The notes under the pieces: generated by a model | Databases searched by the model: none | Told to the model about the DNA's origin: nothing | The model's input: only the letters and a program-made list of their open reading frames with translations | NCBI GenBank assembly: GCA_016124645.1 | Contig: WGNE01000027.1 | Coordinates: 1-63,582, forward strand | Direction of reading: 5' to 3' | DNA length: 63,582 nucleotides | From: Alphaproteobacteria bacterium | GTDB lineage: Bacteria > Pseudomonadota > Alphaproteobacteria > Micavibrionales > UBA2020 | Shown here: piece by piece, positions 1 through 8,229 of the stretch | Numbering within the stretch: position 1 is the stretch's first letter | How the letters are laid out: every line of letters starts with the position of its first letter | Position numbers and translations under genes: made by a program

Positions 1-2
1 CC

Positions 3-908
3 TCCGAAGTGCGTTTTCCGAACGGGACGTTCCAGAACTTTCGGGTAATCGGCGTCGACGATACCAGCCTGCACGGCGCGCCGAAGCCGGTTGACGGAGG
101 CATGCCCTCCGTCCTGCGCGCGCCGGATGCCGTCATCGTCGATCCGGGCGGCACGGAAGGAAAGCTGCAAACGCCCGTCAACATCAAGGACCAGTGGCCC
201 TTCGACGGCCCCCATCTGCATGTGGCGACGCAGATACTTGAAAGAGGCGATGTCCTGCAGATCAACGATCACAGGGTCGTTGTCGCCGGACGGTCGCATA
301 CCTTTCCGCGCTGGCCGGCGACGCCGCTGATCTACGCGACGGCATCGAACGCGCGGCGGTTTCTTTTGCCCGAACGGCGTCAACTGACATTCATCATGGC
401 GAGAGCGCAGCCGGGCGTTTCTCCCCTGCGGCTGGCCTTGGCCATAGAAGCGCGGACGGGACTGAAGGCCAGAACGAAGGCCGCGTTCAAAAAGGACACC
501 GTGCTGTGGCTTTTCAGGAACTCCGAGGATGTCGGGGACATCGCCTCCATGATCTCGATTGCGATGCTGGTCGGTTTCGGCGTGACGGGGGTCATGCTCT
601 ACATGTTCACCACGGACAATTTGCGGCAATACGCCGTGCTGAAAGCCATGGGCGCGCCCACGCGGCTGTTATCCATGATGGTCCTTGTGCAGGCCGGATT
701 GTGCGGCGTGCTGGGAACCGGGATGGGGCTGGGCCTTTGCAGCATTGCCGGGGAACTCGTCATCGCCGACGGCAGGCCGTTCCGCATGATATGGTTCACG
801 CCGCTGATCGGCGGCCTTGCGGTCATTCTCGTCAGCCTGATCGCCGCGATGATCAGCGTGCGCCCTGTCTTCAAGCTTGAGCCCGGCATGGTTTTTTCGG
901 GGAGGTAG
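3..908 (+). CDS. ABC-exporter permease, DevC/FtsX-like, 5' partial
   Basis: The frame is open to the left edge, so the true start lies outside the window; a GTG at position 9 is only the first in-window candidate. The visible part has a periplasmic domain of about 180 residues, then three hydrophobic segments of the FtsX/MacB type, including a VLKAMGAPTRLL segment typical of DevC-like permeases. Members of this family pair with an ATPase and an HlyD-type adaptor to export substrates across both membranes. The partners would lie upstream and are not visible. The substrate is unknown. Confidence 0.75.
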   Translation, partial: SEVRFPNGTFQNFRVIGVDDTSLHGAPKPVDGGMPSVLRAPDAVIVDPGGTEGKLQTPVNIKDQWPFDGPHLHVATQILERGDVLQINDHRVVVAGRSHTFPRWPATPLIYATASNARRFLLPERRQLTFIMARAQPGVSPLRLALAIEARTGLKARTKAAFKKDTVLWLFRNSEDVGDIASMISIAMLVGFGVTGVMLYMFTTDNLRQYAVLKAMGAPTRLLSMMVLVQAGLCGVLGTGMGLGLCSIAGELVIADGRPFRMIWFTPLIGGLAVILVSLIAAMISVRPVFKLEPGMVFSGR

Positions 909-1004
909 GGATGATTTAGTATTTCAATTACCCGCAGGCAGACAGTCCATCGGGTGCATGAGCGCCAGCCGTTAATCAGGCAAGGAAGGTAATGGTATGA
1001 GGCG

Positions 1005-1418
1005 TTATATCTTTGGCGAATTTAATGTTTCTCTCTGATCCCCGCACGAAAAGCAGGCATTCTTTTGCGGCCAAATATTCCAGACAGAAGCTGTCACCAA
1101 TAACACCGCAGCGATGTAAAACATCCACGGCCAACTGAAATAGAACTTTCCAAGCAATATCTGAATGGAGGCAATGAGAGCGAGGATAAAAGGACGATAA
1201 CCCCGCCGCTGACGGGCTCTCCAGCCGATTGAAGCCAGGGCGCACAGAAGCAATATAGAGGTTATCGGCAGCAAGTAGCGTGTATAGTTCACGAAACTTA
1301 TTCCCAAGGAGCTTAACAGCCCGGCATATAACGGCCAACAAAACGGGCATTTTAATATGGGCAAGGCCGCTGCGCCCGCAGCCAAAATAGAAGGAAATGT
1401 TTTAACGGGCTTTTTCAT
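1005..1418 (-). CDS. MerC-like mercury-transport membrane protein
   Basis: This 137-residue protein has four hydrophobic segments. A CPFCWP motif in the first segment matches the paired cysteines of MerC-type inner-membrane mercuric-ion carriers, and the C-terminal tail carries CFSC. Its ATG overlaps the stop of the upstream thioredoxin-fold gene by four bases (ATGA), so the two are translationally coupled. A MerR-type promoter drives the pair. The assignment rests on the cysteine pattern, topology and neighbouring MerR, not on close sequence recall. No merA, merT or merP lies in the window, so the metal could differ from mercury. An overlapping frame at 976-1350 is a shadow. Confidence 0.65.
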   Translation of the reverse strand: MKKPVKTFPSILAAGAAALPILKCPFCWPLYAGLLSSLGISFVNYTRYLLPITSILLLCALASIGWRARQRRGYRPFILALIASIQILLGKFYFSWPWMFYIAAVLLVTASVWNIWPQKNACFSCGDQRETLNSPKI

Positions 1419-1699
1419 GTGCCCAGTGCCTTCCTGATCATGTCGACGGAAGGCACACCCCCCTCATAAAGGCGACAGGAATGCGCGGCGCAACAATCAC
1501 TCGGCCCGCCCGCAATATCCTTTCCGTCTACCAAGATGGTCGGAGAGCCGTATTGCCGGACGTAATCCGGCGCGTTTTCATCGCTCTGCTCCCATTCTGT
1601 CCATTCGGCGCCGTCACCGGCATCCAGAGCTTTCCTGAGATTTTCCCTTGCGAAAGCGGCATTCGGGCAGCCTTCAAAATAAATCAACTCGGTTTTCAT
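1415..1699 (-). CDS. Thioredoxin-fold protein of mer-type operon
   Basis: This is a 94-residue protein whose N-terminus is a beta strand followed by YFEGCPNA, a thioredoxin/glutaredoxin-like site with a single cysteine. A SPTILVDG segment follows (cis-Pro loop of the thioredoxin fold), then a cysteine cluster CCAAHSC. Similar small proteins occur in MerR-controlled metal operons, where a role in metal or thiol handling is assumed but not proven. I chose the internal ATG at 1699 because the longer reading frame would run through the promoter. It is the first gene of the divergent operon and overlaps the MerC-like gene. Confidence 0.65.
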   Translation of the reverse strand: MKTELIYFEGCPNAAFARENLRKALDAGDGAEWTEWEQSDENAPDYVRQYGSPTILVDGKDIAGGPSDCCAAHSCRLYEGGVPSVDMIRKALGT

Positions 1700-1731
1700 G
1701 ATGTTTTTTCTTTTCTGTCGTGTATATTTTA

Positions 1732-1762
1732 AGCTTAAGGTCTGTAGAGGATACAGGGTCAA
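1732..1762 (-). promoter_or_regulatory. MerR-type promoter/operator
   Basis: Read on the minus strand: -35 TTGACC (1762-1757), a 19-bp spacer, and -10 TAAGCT (1737-1732). The spacer contains the dyad CTGTA/TACAG. An overlong 19-bp spacer spanned by a dyad is the signature of promoters that MerR-family activators untwist. It lies between the divergent merR gene and the thioredoxin-fold/MerC operon and probably controls both. Confidence 0.8.
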
Positions 1763-1768
1763 GAAAAA

Positions 1769-2170
1769 ATGTCAGAGCAGGAATACACGCGGGGAAGGCT
1801 GGCCAAGGCCGCCGGATGCAATCTGGAGACCGTTCGCTATTACGAGAAAGAGGGCCTGCTTCAGAAACCCCGGCGTAGCCAAAAGGGCTACAGGCTCTAC
1901 AATAACGTGGATGTCAGACGGCTAAAGTTCATCCGCCGCTGCCGCGAGCTGGGATTTTCCCTTGCTGAAATCCGTGAACTGCTGAGCCTCGTTGACAAGC
2001 ATAACTACACCTGTGCCGATATCAGCGACATAACAAAAAAACATGCCGAGGAGGTTAAAAGTAAAATCTCCGACCTCAATAAAATTCTCAAAACCCTGCA
2101 GGAGATGGCCGGAAAATGCCGCGCCGGGAACAGTCCTGACTGTCCTATTCTGGAAGCACTTTTTGAATAG
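1769..2170 (+). CDS. merR: MerR-family Hg(II)-responsive regulator
   Basis: This 133-residue protein has an N-terminal winged helix (about residues 6-70, with TVRYYEKEGLL) and a coiled-coil dimer helix (about 80-115). Cysteines at 82, 117 and 125 match the three mercury-ligand cysteines of classical MerR (82, 117, 126), so mercury rather than zinc or copper is the likely effector. It is divergent from a thioredoxin-fold/MerC-like pair and separated from it by a MerR-type promoter. The start overlaps the operator region, which fits autoregulation. Confidence 0.85.
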   Translation: MSEQEYTRGRLAKAAGCNLETVRYYEKEGLLQKPRRSQKGYRLYNNVDVRRLKFIRRCRELGFSLAEIRELLSLVDKHNYTCADISDITKKHAEEVKSKISDLNKILKTLQEMAGKCRAGNSPDCPILEALFE

Positions 2171-2193
2171 AATTTAATAAGTTTTGAGGCGAA

Positions 2194-2742
2194 TCAGCCG
2201 ACCCCGTCCTTCTTGCGGAATGAAATATCAGCGGACAGTGTGTTCAGCTCCGGTGTGTATAACCGCCTGTCTTCCCCCTCAAACGTCACTTGATGTGAGC
2301 GCCGGTCCGGGCCCATGTAGCCCTCGCAGTTCACGAAAGGGCGTGGATGTTCGACGATACGGGTGATTTTGTTTGCAAGTGTTTTTGCGGTAAACGGCTT
2401 GACCAGATAGTCGGATATGCCAGCATCCCGTGCGCGACGGACGCGGTTCTTATGGCCGGACCCTGCGGTCATCAGGATGGGGACGTAAGGGTTGGGGCTT
2501 TGCTTGTTTGTCCGGATTTCCTGCGTCAGGTGAATACCGCGGTCAGGCGTGTCCAGCCAGTCCACGATGACAAGATCGTAGTCACCCGTCCGAAAACGCT
2601 CCCAGCCTTCCTCCATGCTGAAGGCGCTGGATACGTTCTTGTCCCTTACAGTGAACATCTGTAAAACGCTTTTCAAAAGCGTAAATAGGGGCGCGGAGCT
2701 TTCCACGACCAATACCTTTACGTCTTTGAAATCATACGCCAT
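2194..2742 (-). CDS. Single-domain response regulator
   Basis: This 182-residue CheY-like receiver has phospho-acceptor Asp61 (VIVDW), Thr92 (MTAG) and Lys115 (LVKPF). A short tail contains two GPDRR/GEDRR-like motifs and no DNA-binding domain. I chose the internal start ahead of AYDFKDVKVLVVE because the longer frame adds an unlikely N-terminus. Tails with PDRR motifs are frequent in alphaproteobacterial receiver proteins, but their role is unclear. There is no histidine kinase nearby, so the partner must be encoded elsewhere. Confidence 0.8.
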   Translation of the reverse strand: MAYDFKDVKVLVVESSAPLFTLLKSVLQMFTVRDKNVSSAFSMEEGWERFRTGDYDLVIVDWLDTPDRGIHLTQEIRTNKQSPNPYVPILMTAGSGHKNRVRRARDAGISDYLVKPFTAKTLANKITRIVEHPRPFVNCEGYMGPDRRSHQVTFEGEDRRLYTPELNTLSADISFRKKDGVG

Positions 2743-2931
2743 TTCACACAATGCAATATTTATTAAGCGCAAAAGAAAGCGCGGCAGACATCGGTCTGGG
2801 TACATACTCCATCTTTACCTGATAACCTCAAAGGGCCATACAATCGTATGCTTATATGCTACATTATGATAACTGTAACACCCTTGACTAAAATCAATTT
2901 TCAAGAATTTTCCTATCCATCCGCATGAAAA

Positions 2932-3207
2932 TTAGAGAACTTTTTTCTCGCGTGCGAGAAAGGTGGCGTTGGTTTCGGCGACAGCTTTTTCCAGCGCGGG
3001 CAAATGATCCTCCCTGAATTCTTCGATCGAGCAGGCCCGTATTTTGACTTTACTTCCAGCCCGAAACACATGGCGCCAGCACAGTCGGGAGGTGTTTCCG
3101 TCGAAAGCCCCGAGCCACTCCTCTGACGGTTCTCCGGACAATATGGCGACCGTGTCATAACCGTCCTGAACGACCTCGGCCAGTGCAATCTCCTGAGAAT
3201 TCTTCAC
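2932..3207 (-). CDS. Hypothetical protein, 91 aa
   Basis: This small acidic soluble protein starts at GTG, seven bases after a strong AAGGAG Shine-Dalgarno, which decides between it and an overlapping frame at 2913-3188. It has no membrane segment or signal peptide, and I recognise no family. It sits alone between the response regulator and another small hypothetical gene on the same strand. Function unknown. Confidence 0.55.
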   Translation of the reverse strand: MKNSQEIALAEVVQDGYDTVAILSGEPSEEWLGAFDGNTSRLCWRHVFRAGSKVKIRACSIEEFREDHLPALEKAVAETNATFLAREKKVL

Positions 3208-3323
3208 TTGAAACTCCTTATTCCTATATAGCGCATATCATCGTATGCACTTACGAATAATTTATAAAAAAAGTTCATGACATCAAAATGATGCCAGCAT
3301 TAATTCTGATTGGGGCTGAGAGG

Positions 3324-3626
3324 CTATCCATCCGGATTTTTCCGGATGTCCACAATGACCAGCTCCACACCCGCTGCGCACATATCGGCCATAATTTGCA
3401 CGGCCACACGCTCGATGGGACAGCGGGTGACGACCTGCATCACCTGCGCGGGCAGGTGATGACGCTGCGTGTTTTCGGTGTATTCAAGGAAACGCTTGTG
3501 GAACAGCCGGGCCAACCGCTCCACTTCCGCCGAAACCTCGTTCTCGGTATGCAGCGACTGCCAGATTTCAGATTCGGATAAAAAGACAAATTGCGGCTGC
3601 GCCGCCGTTAAATATACGTGTCCCAC
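3324..3626 (-). CDS. Hypothetical protein, 100 aa
   Basis: I placed the start at a GTG (3626) five bases after GGGAGG. The longer frame to 3719 would translate through a 13-bp perfect hairpin. The protein is soluble and mixed alpha/beta, with a C-terminal VELVIVDIRKNP strand. I recognise no family. It lies downstream of the hairpin leader and upstream of the mobilisation genes on the same strand. Function unknown. Confidence 0.5.
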   Translation of the reverse strand: MGHVYLTAAQPQFVFLSESEIWQSLHTENEVSAEVERLARLFHKRFLEYTENTQRHHLPAQVMQVVTRCPIERVAVQIMADMCAAGVELVIVDIRKNPDG

Positions 3627-3647
3627 AACAGCCTCCCTGAATAGAAA

Positions 3648-3677
3648 CGATCTCCAGAGACGGTTCTCTGGAGATCG
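3648..3677 (-). promoter_or_regulatory. 13-bp perfect hairpin in 5' leader
   Basis: The arms 3648-3660 and 3665-3677 (core GATCTCCAGAG/CTCTGGAGATC) are perfectly complementary around a 4-nt loop. It lies 21 bp upstream of the GTG start of the 100-aa gene. On the minus strand the hairpin is followed by TTTCTATT, a weak U-tract, so it could be an attenuator, a terminator for upstream transcription or a protein-binding dyad. Confidence 0.6.
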
Positions 3678-3909
3678 GGCTGTTTCAACCGTCATGTAAA
3701 CGGCGCAGCGTATTCCCACTTGCGCAGTATTTTATTCCGCCACCAGCCCGACCATAGGATCGAGAGGCAGCGTCATCGTTACGGCGTGACGCCAGTTCCG
3801 TACATGAGAGGTTGAAAGCCCCAAAACGGTCTTTTTTACCGTTTCAAGAACAAGGATACAGGATTGCGGGGCAAAGAAAAGACGTTTTGAAAGTCTTAAT
3901 ATAGAGGGC

Positions 3910-4251
3910 TTACATTTCCCGGTGGAGAGCGTCTCTCACATCCTCCTCGCTCCACAGCCGCCTTTCCGGCCCGCCTTTGAGCAATGTCTGGGCTTTCTTC
4001 TTGATAACCGTCCCGGGTTTGTGAGGCCGCAGCTTCGAGCCGATGGTGTTTTCGACGATCTCGGATTTCAGGACTTTCACTTCCAGATAATCGCCGTCGA
4101 TGCTGATGATCTGTCCTGTCACAGCCTGCTTGCCCCAAGGGCGCGGCCTTTTCCGGCGGCGGCGCGCGCCGCTGCTAGGGGGCCAGATGGCTTCCGTCCA
4201 TTTGACAACATCGGATTCAAGGAACTGGTCTTCGGATTGTTTCCATGCCAT
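3910..4251 (-). CDS. Hypothetical mobilisation-operon protein, 113 aa
   Basis: This basic protein has an ARRRRKRPRP cluster near residues 29-38, followed by a small beta-rich segment (GQIISIDGDYLEVKVL) and more lysine-rich sequence. It starts at an ATG after GGAGG, 11 bp downstream of the relaxase gene and on the same strand, so it is probably the third gene of the mob operon. The charge suggests nucleic-acid contact, but no known domain was recognised. Confidence 0.6.
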   Translation of the reverse strand: MAWKQSEDQFLESDVVKWTEAIWPPSSGARRRRKRPRPWGKQAVTGQIISIDGDYLEVKVLKSEIVENTIGSKLRPHKPGTVIKKKAQTLLKGGPERRLWSEEDVRDALHREM

Positions 4252-4262
4252 GCGGGCCTCCT

Positions 4263-6281
4263 TTAAATCTTCACATCGCTGAGCTTAATGACCGTACCGG
4301 ACAATTCCGAGACGGGCTTTACCTGCGGCCTCCTGTCGCCATTGCCGCGCGGCAGGTCGCCAGCGCGGATGAGCATTTCCTTGACCACCAGTACGTTTTG
4401 CCTGTGTTCGACCACGGCCATCGGCGGGTCGAGCGGCGGGCGGTCTTTCGGGTCGCTGGCGTTTGACGGCGATTTCAGGACGATCTTTGCAAGCCCGCCC
4501 ATGTTGTACTTACGCAACGATTTGACGATCGCGGGCTCGTCCGGCCATTTGCCCGGTGGCGGCGGCATGACCTTGATTGCATACAATGGTATGCCGTTGA
4601 GCGACGGCCCCATATTCCTGATAACCTTCGAGAAGGCATATTCCGCCTGATACCGCGCCTGCTGCTGCCGCTGGCGCTCCTGCAGCACGGCGTATTGGCG
4701 CACCATGACGGTATATTCCACCATGCGCCTGTCGAGTTCCTCGCGGCGCAGGGCGGACTTTTTCTGCTCTTGAACCTGCTCGCCCTGTATCTTCGCCTGT
4801 ATCTTGGCCACGGCCCGCTCCAGCAACACGCGGATGCGGGCGCGGGCTTCCTCGGAGATCAGCTGGCTCTCAAGAGCGGACTGCAAAGAGGCGATATCCC
4901 CCGTCATGGCGCTGAGGCGGCTTTCCAGATCTTCGATCTTCTGCGTCAGGGCTTCCTGGCTGTCATCGGTTACGGGCTGTTTTGCCTGTTGGGGAGGACT
5001 GGTCTCCGCCGCGATATGGGCGGCGACGGATTTTTTGAGCTCGGTGAGTTCTTTGAGGTATTCGTCGTGATAGAAAGAAATGGTCTTTTGCAGCTCCCGC
5101 CGCTCGGCCAGATGCGCGCGGACGAGCGCCTGCATCTCTTCCCGGTCCCTTTTGAGGGAAGACAAGGTTTCTGCCTCGTTTTGTTCCTTGGTGATCTGGT
5201 ATTTGCCGGTCATCTTGTCCCAGACGGCCCCGAGGCCGTGGGACAGGTTGCGCGCGCGCAGGAGGGTTTCCCGCTCCCAGCGGTCATGATGGAGTTTCAC
5301 GAGCTGTTGTCGCTCGTCGCGCTGGTGGCGGACGAGGGATTTAAGCTCCCGCATGACCGGATCGCGCCGCTGCGCGGCCCGCAGCTTCGCCGCCGCCAAA
5401 TGCCGGTGCAGGTCTTCGGTCATCCTTGCGCCAAGGTATTCCCGCGCCCGTTCTATGGCCGGCAGGTCTTCGGGCCTGCCCAGCCGGGCCTTGAGCGCGC
5501 GGGTGGAGACGTCCAGCCAGCGGCTTAAGGAATAGACATTGCCGAGGAAGTCCACCGCGACAAAGCCCCGCCGGCCGCCGCGCGCAAGGTAATAGCCGTG
5601 CTCCTGCAGGGCGCGGGCGAAGGTGGTTTTGCCGTCGGATTGCTCCCAGCACCGGGTAAAGAGGGCTTTGAGCGCCTTGGGGTCTTCTTTCAGGCGCTGC
5701 GCCTGTTGCCAGGCCTCGCGCGGCAGGGAGAATGACGGCTTTTCTTCGGGTTTGCCCTTTTGCCTGTCCTGCTGTTTCTTTGCAACGGCATGAAACCTCG
5801 ACTTTGTCCGGTCTTTGGCTTTCCGAAAGCCCCTCGGCAGCGGCCAGCCGTGCTTGAGGAACAGCCCTCTGGCCACCTGCTGGAGCTTCAACTTGTAATG
5901 GGCCATGTTGAGGGCGACCATGCGCCTTGTGTCGATCCGCAGCCAGACGGCATGGCAATGCCGCCTGCCGCTCTTTTCATGAAAGACCACGATGCGCGGA
6001 TGACCGATAAGGCCCAGCTTGGCCTCTATCTGGGCTATCGCGTCCTCGAAGTCATCTATCGAGACATCCGCCAGTTCCGGCGGGTTGAGGCTGAGGGAGA
6101 AGAGATATTGCCGGCATCTCGTGCCCTTGCTGACGGCATAGGCCTCTTCGAGGGCTTCTTCGAGGGTCTGGCCGATAAACCCCCTGATCTCATGCACCGT
6201 GACATGGTCGTTCATCTCCATGTTCATCAGGTGCCTGGCAAGCTCGCGTCCGCCCCCGCGCTGGCTTGCCTTGAGGATCAT
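4263..6281 (-). CDS. Relaxase/mobilisation nuclease
   Basis: This 672-residue protein opens with a KASQRGGG segment seen in relaxases of the VirD2-like family (Pfam Relaxase). A histidine cluster HEKSGRRHCH at residues 101-110 supplies the HxH metal site for nicking oriT. After about residue 300 there is a long charged coiled-coil region (about 290-560) rich in Glu, Arg and Gln, then a short tail. It starts three bases after mobC and is followed by a small basic partner gene. No type IV secretion or coupling protein is present, so the element would be mobilisable rather than self-transmissible. The catalytic tyrosine could not be assigned by eye. Confidence 0.85.
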   Translation of the reverse strand: MILKASQRGGGRELARHLMNMEMNDHVTVHEIRGFIGQTLEEALEEAYAVSKGTRCRQYLFSLSLNPPELADVSIDDFEDAIAQIEAKLGLIGHPRIVVFHEKSGRRHCHAVWLRIDTRRMVALNMAHYKLKLQQVARGLFLKHGWPLPRGFRKAKDRTKSRFHAVAKKQQDRQKGKPEEKPSFSLPREAWQQAQRLKEDPKALKALFTRCWEQSDGKTTFARALQEHGYYLARGGRRGFVAVDFLGNVYSLSRWLDVSTRALKARLGRPEDLPAIERAREYLGARMTEDLHRHLAAAKLRAAQRRDPVMRELKSLVRHQRDERQQLVKLHHDRWERETLLRARNLSHGLGAVWDKMTGKYQITKEQNEAETLSSLKRDREEMQALVRAHLAERRELQKTISFYHDEYLKELTELKKSVAAHIAAETSPPQQAKQPVTDDSQEALTQKIEDLESRLSAMTGDIASLQSALESQLISEEARARIRVLLERAVAKIQAKIQGEQVQEQKKSALRREELDRRMVEYTVMVRQYAVLQERQRQQQARYQAEYAFSKVIRNMGPSLNGIPLYAIKVMPPPPGKWPDEPAIVKSLRKYNMGGLAKIVLKSPSNASDPKDRPPLDPPMAVVEHRQNVLVVKEMLIRAGDLPRGNGDRRPQVKPVSELSGTVIKLSDVKI

Positions 6282-6284
6282 GGC

Positions 6285-6683
6285 TCAGCCCTCCTGACGG
6301 CGCAGGTAATGGACGATGGCGCGGCGCATCTTCTGAATACTCCGGCATGCATCCAGCAGCGCGGCCTCGACCTCCGGCGTCATGGGCAATCCGCCCGCAT
6401 TGGCCTTTCTGGCGATCTGGTTGAGGTTGTTATAGGCCTGCGTGCGGCCCAGCTCGGTCAGCACCCGCAGCAGGGCCTTGTCGGCGGGGGTTGCCCGTCT
6501 GACATTGTGTTTTCTGCGATGGGGCCGCTCCAGCACCTTGGCGCGGATATAGGCTCCCATCGACATCCGCCCGGCCTCGGCCTCGATCTGCGCGCGTTCC
6601 TCAACCGTCAGCCGCAGGGAGAACGGCGGTGCGGCTACCGCCGGAATCTGCGTTTTACGGTCAATATCCTTCCCGTTCTTCAA
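6285..6683 (-). CDS. mobC: MobC-like relaxosome accessory protein
   Basis: This 132-residue protein has an N-terminal ribbon-helix-helix-like segment (SLRLTVEERAQIEAEA, then MGAYIRAKVL) and a NLNQIARKANAGG motif typical of MobC. Such proteins bind near oriT and help the relaxase open the strands. It uses a TTG start after a very strong AAGGAGGGGG site. It is the first gene of the mob operon, three bases ahead of the relaxase. Confidence 0.8.
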   Translation of the reverse strand: MKNGKDIDRKTQIPAVAAPPFSLRLTVEERAQIEAEAGRMSMGAYIRAKVLERPHRRKHNVRRATPADKALLRVLTELGRTQAYNNLNQIARKANAGGLPMTPEVEAALLDACRSIQKMRRAIVHYLRRQEG

Positions 6684-7009
6684 GAGCCCCCTCCTTGAAT
6701 ACAGTTAACCAAGCGCTATCAATGGATTATCTTACAATTTTAACATAACAACTGAGACGTGTGCCATAAAAAAATCCCGCAGGGGCAGATATCGGGAATA
6801 AGCCGCGTTGGCATTCACCGCAAAGAAATATATGAAGACGTTGACGAAAACCCGGCCACGGGATAACGTCACGCATGAAAAAATGCAGCGCCGCGAAGTG
6901 CTGCATGAACGGGTTCCGGGCCTCACGGCCCGCGAACGACTCCAGAAAATCCACTAAAAAAGACAGGCCTCCGCCATGAAATCGGCGTTGAGCAAGCATC
7001 TGTGTCAAG
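6684..7009. other. Intergenic region between mobC and IS110 tnp
   Basis: By position this 326-bp stretch could hold the oriT of the mob module. I see a minus-strand terminator (6768-6797), a perfect CGGGCC/GGCCCG hairpin near 6925, and a plus-strand ORF of 41 codons (6832-6957; charged, unknown, weak start). An overlapping minus-strand 93-codon frame runs through the terminator and is probably not real. No nic site was identified. Confidence 0.4.
6768..6797 (-). terminator. Rho-independent terminator downstream of IS110 tnp
   Basis: On the minus strand the stem TCCCG (6797-6793)/CGGGA (6779-6775) is followed directly by seven T residues. It would insulate the mob operon from transposase read-through. 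Confidence 0.5.
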
Positions 7010-8011
7010 TCAAGGTCTAATTTGAGGTGACGGACAATGCGGTTGCCAGCACCTGTCCTGAGCGATCAGGGTGTTTGCGAGGATGGCGAGCTTCCGTATC
7101 ACGGCGGTGAGAGCGACTTTCGGGCTTTTGCCGCGCTTGATCAGCTGGCGGTAAAATCCGCCCATCTGGCTTGAGCGTCGAATACAGCACACGGCGCACA
7201 TGTAAAGCGCATTGCGGGCCGTCTTGCGTCCGCCCCGTATCATGCGCTTGCCGTTTTTCGCGCCGCTGTCCCAGTTCATCGGCGCGACGCCCGTCAGGGC
7301 GGCGATCTGCCGTGCGTTGACCTGACCGAGTTCGGACAGGTCGGTAATGAGAATACCGGCCGTCGCTGCGCCAATCCCGGGTATGGAGGTCAGGATATCG
7401 AATTTACGCTTCATGGCGGCATCGGCTGCAATCAGCGCCCTGATCTCCTGATCGAGAGCCTCCTTGTGGCGTTCTGCCATTTTAAGTCTGGCGCGCATTT
7501 GCTTCGCCGCCAGGGCGTGGTCGGTCGCGTGAAGCTTGCGCTTCAGGTCGCCGATCTCGTCCAGAACCTGCCTGCGCGCCGCATGCAGCCCCTTTAAGGC
7601 CTTGGAAGGCGCTGTCGGCGGAGGCGTCGTCTCCGGCTTCATGCATGCGGCAAACCGGGCGATCACCTCTGCATCGATGGTATCCGTTTTTGCGAGCCGG
7701 CCCAGGCTGTCGGCGAATTGCCGCATCCGGAACGGGTTGACCACGGCGGCGGCGATACCGGCTTCGGAAAGAAGTTCATGCAGCAGGCAATGGTATTTGC
7801 CGGTCGCCTCCATGGCGACAAGCCTCACATCGTGGCGTTTGCACTGGCGGATGAGGGCTTTTATGCCGGTTTTATTGTTGTCCACCCGCAATCTCAGTGC
7901 GTGCGGACTGATAAAAACATCCAGTGCTTCCTTGCTGACATCCACCCCGGCATGGACGGCGGCGTTGTCATTGCGGGTGAGATCGTCTATCTTTTCTTGC
8001 GTTCGAGACAT
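7010..8011 (-). CDS. IS110-family transposase
   Basis: This 333-residue transposase has an N-terminal RuvC-like DEDD domain: Asp24 in AGVDVSK, Glu68 in MEATGKY, and Asp110 and Asp113 in AKTDTIDA. A C-terminal Transposase_20 domain carries SIPGIGAATA and the WDSGAKNGKR serine region. I chose the second ATG (8011) because AGGAGA lies nine bases ahead of it, whereas the first ATG abuts that site. The gene looks intact. Members of this family recombine using a bridge RNA encoded in a terminal non-coding segment of the element. Confidence 0.92.
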   Translation of the reverse strand: MSRTQEKIDDLTRNDNAAVHAGVDVSKEALDVFISPHALRLRVDNNKTGIKALIRQCKRHDVRLVAMEATGKYHCLLHELLSEAGIAAAVVNPFRMRQFADSLGRLAKTDTIDAEVIARFAACMKPETTPPPTAPSKALKGLHAARRQVLDEIGDLKRKLHATDHALAAKQMRARLKMAERHKEALDQEIRALIAADAAMKRKFDILTSIPGIGAATAGILITDLSELGQVNARQIAALTGVAPMNWDSGAKNGKRMIRGGRKTARNALYMCAVCCIRRSSQMGGFYRQLIKRGKSPKVALTAVIRKLAILANTLIAQDRCWQPHCPSPQIRP

Positions 8012-8128
8012 GGCGCGCATTCTCCTGCATCTGTTCAGATCAAAAGATCGTGCGTGACCCGATCAAGCTTGCTCCCGGCGCGCGACTGCTGACGCTGGCC
8101 GCCATAGATGTGTTCGATCCGGGCCACG

Positions 8129-8166
8129 CGCGGTGAGGATGGGGGTTAACCCCCATCCTCACCGCG
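8129..8166. repeat. 38-bp perfect palindrome
   Basis: The two 19-bp arms (starting CGCGGTGAGG and ending CCTCACCGCG, centre GTTAAC) are perfectly complementary with no loop. It lies about 120 bp upstream of the transposase start. Candidate roles are a REP-like insertion target, part of the IS end, or a protein-binding dyad. Confidence 0.85.
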
Positions 8167-8202
8167 GTTCAATTATTGCAAAGAACTGAACCTACTGGAA
8201 AC

Positions 8203-8229
8203 GTACGCGCGGTACGCGCGGTACGCGCG
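8203..8229. repeat. Three tandem copies of GTACGCGCG
   Basis: Three perfect 9-bp repeats occur at 8203-8211, 8212-8220 and 8221-8229, about 40 bp from the large palindrome. They could mark the element end or a binding array. Function unknown. Confidence 0.8.

Noticed and set aside
6727..7008. Minus-strand ORF of 93 codons after IS110
   Set aside because: Runs through a terminator, ends in the promoter region of mobC, no clear start signal.
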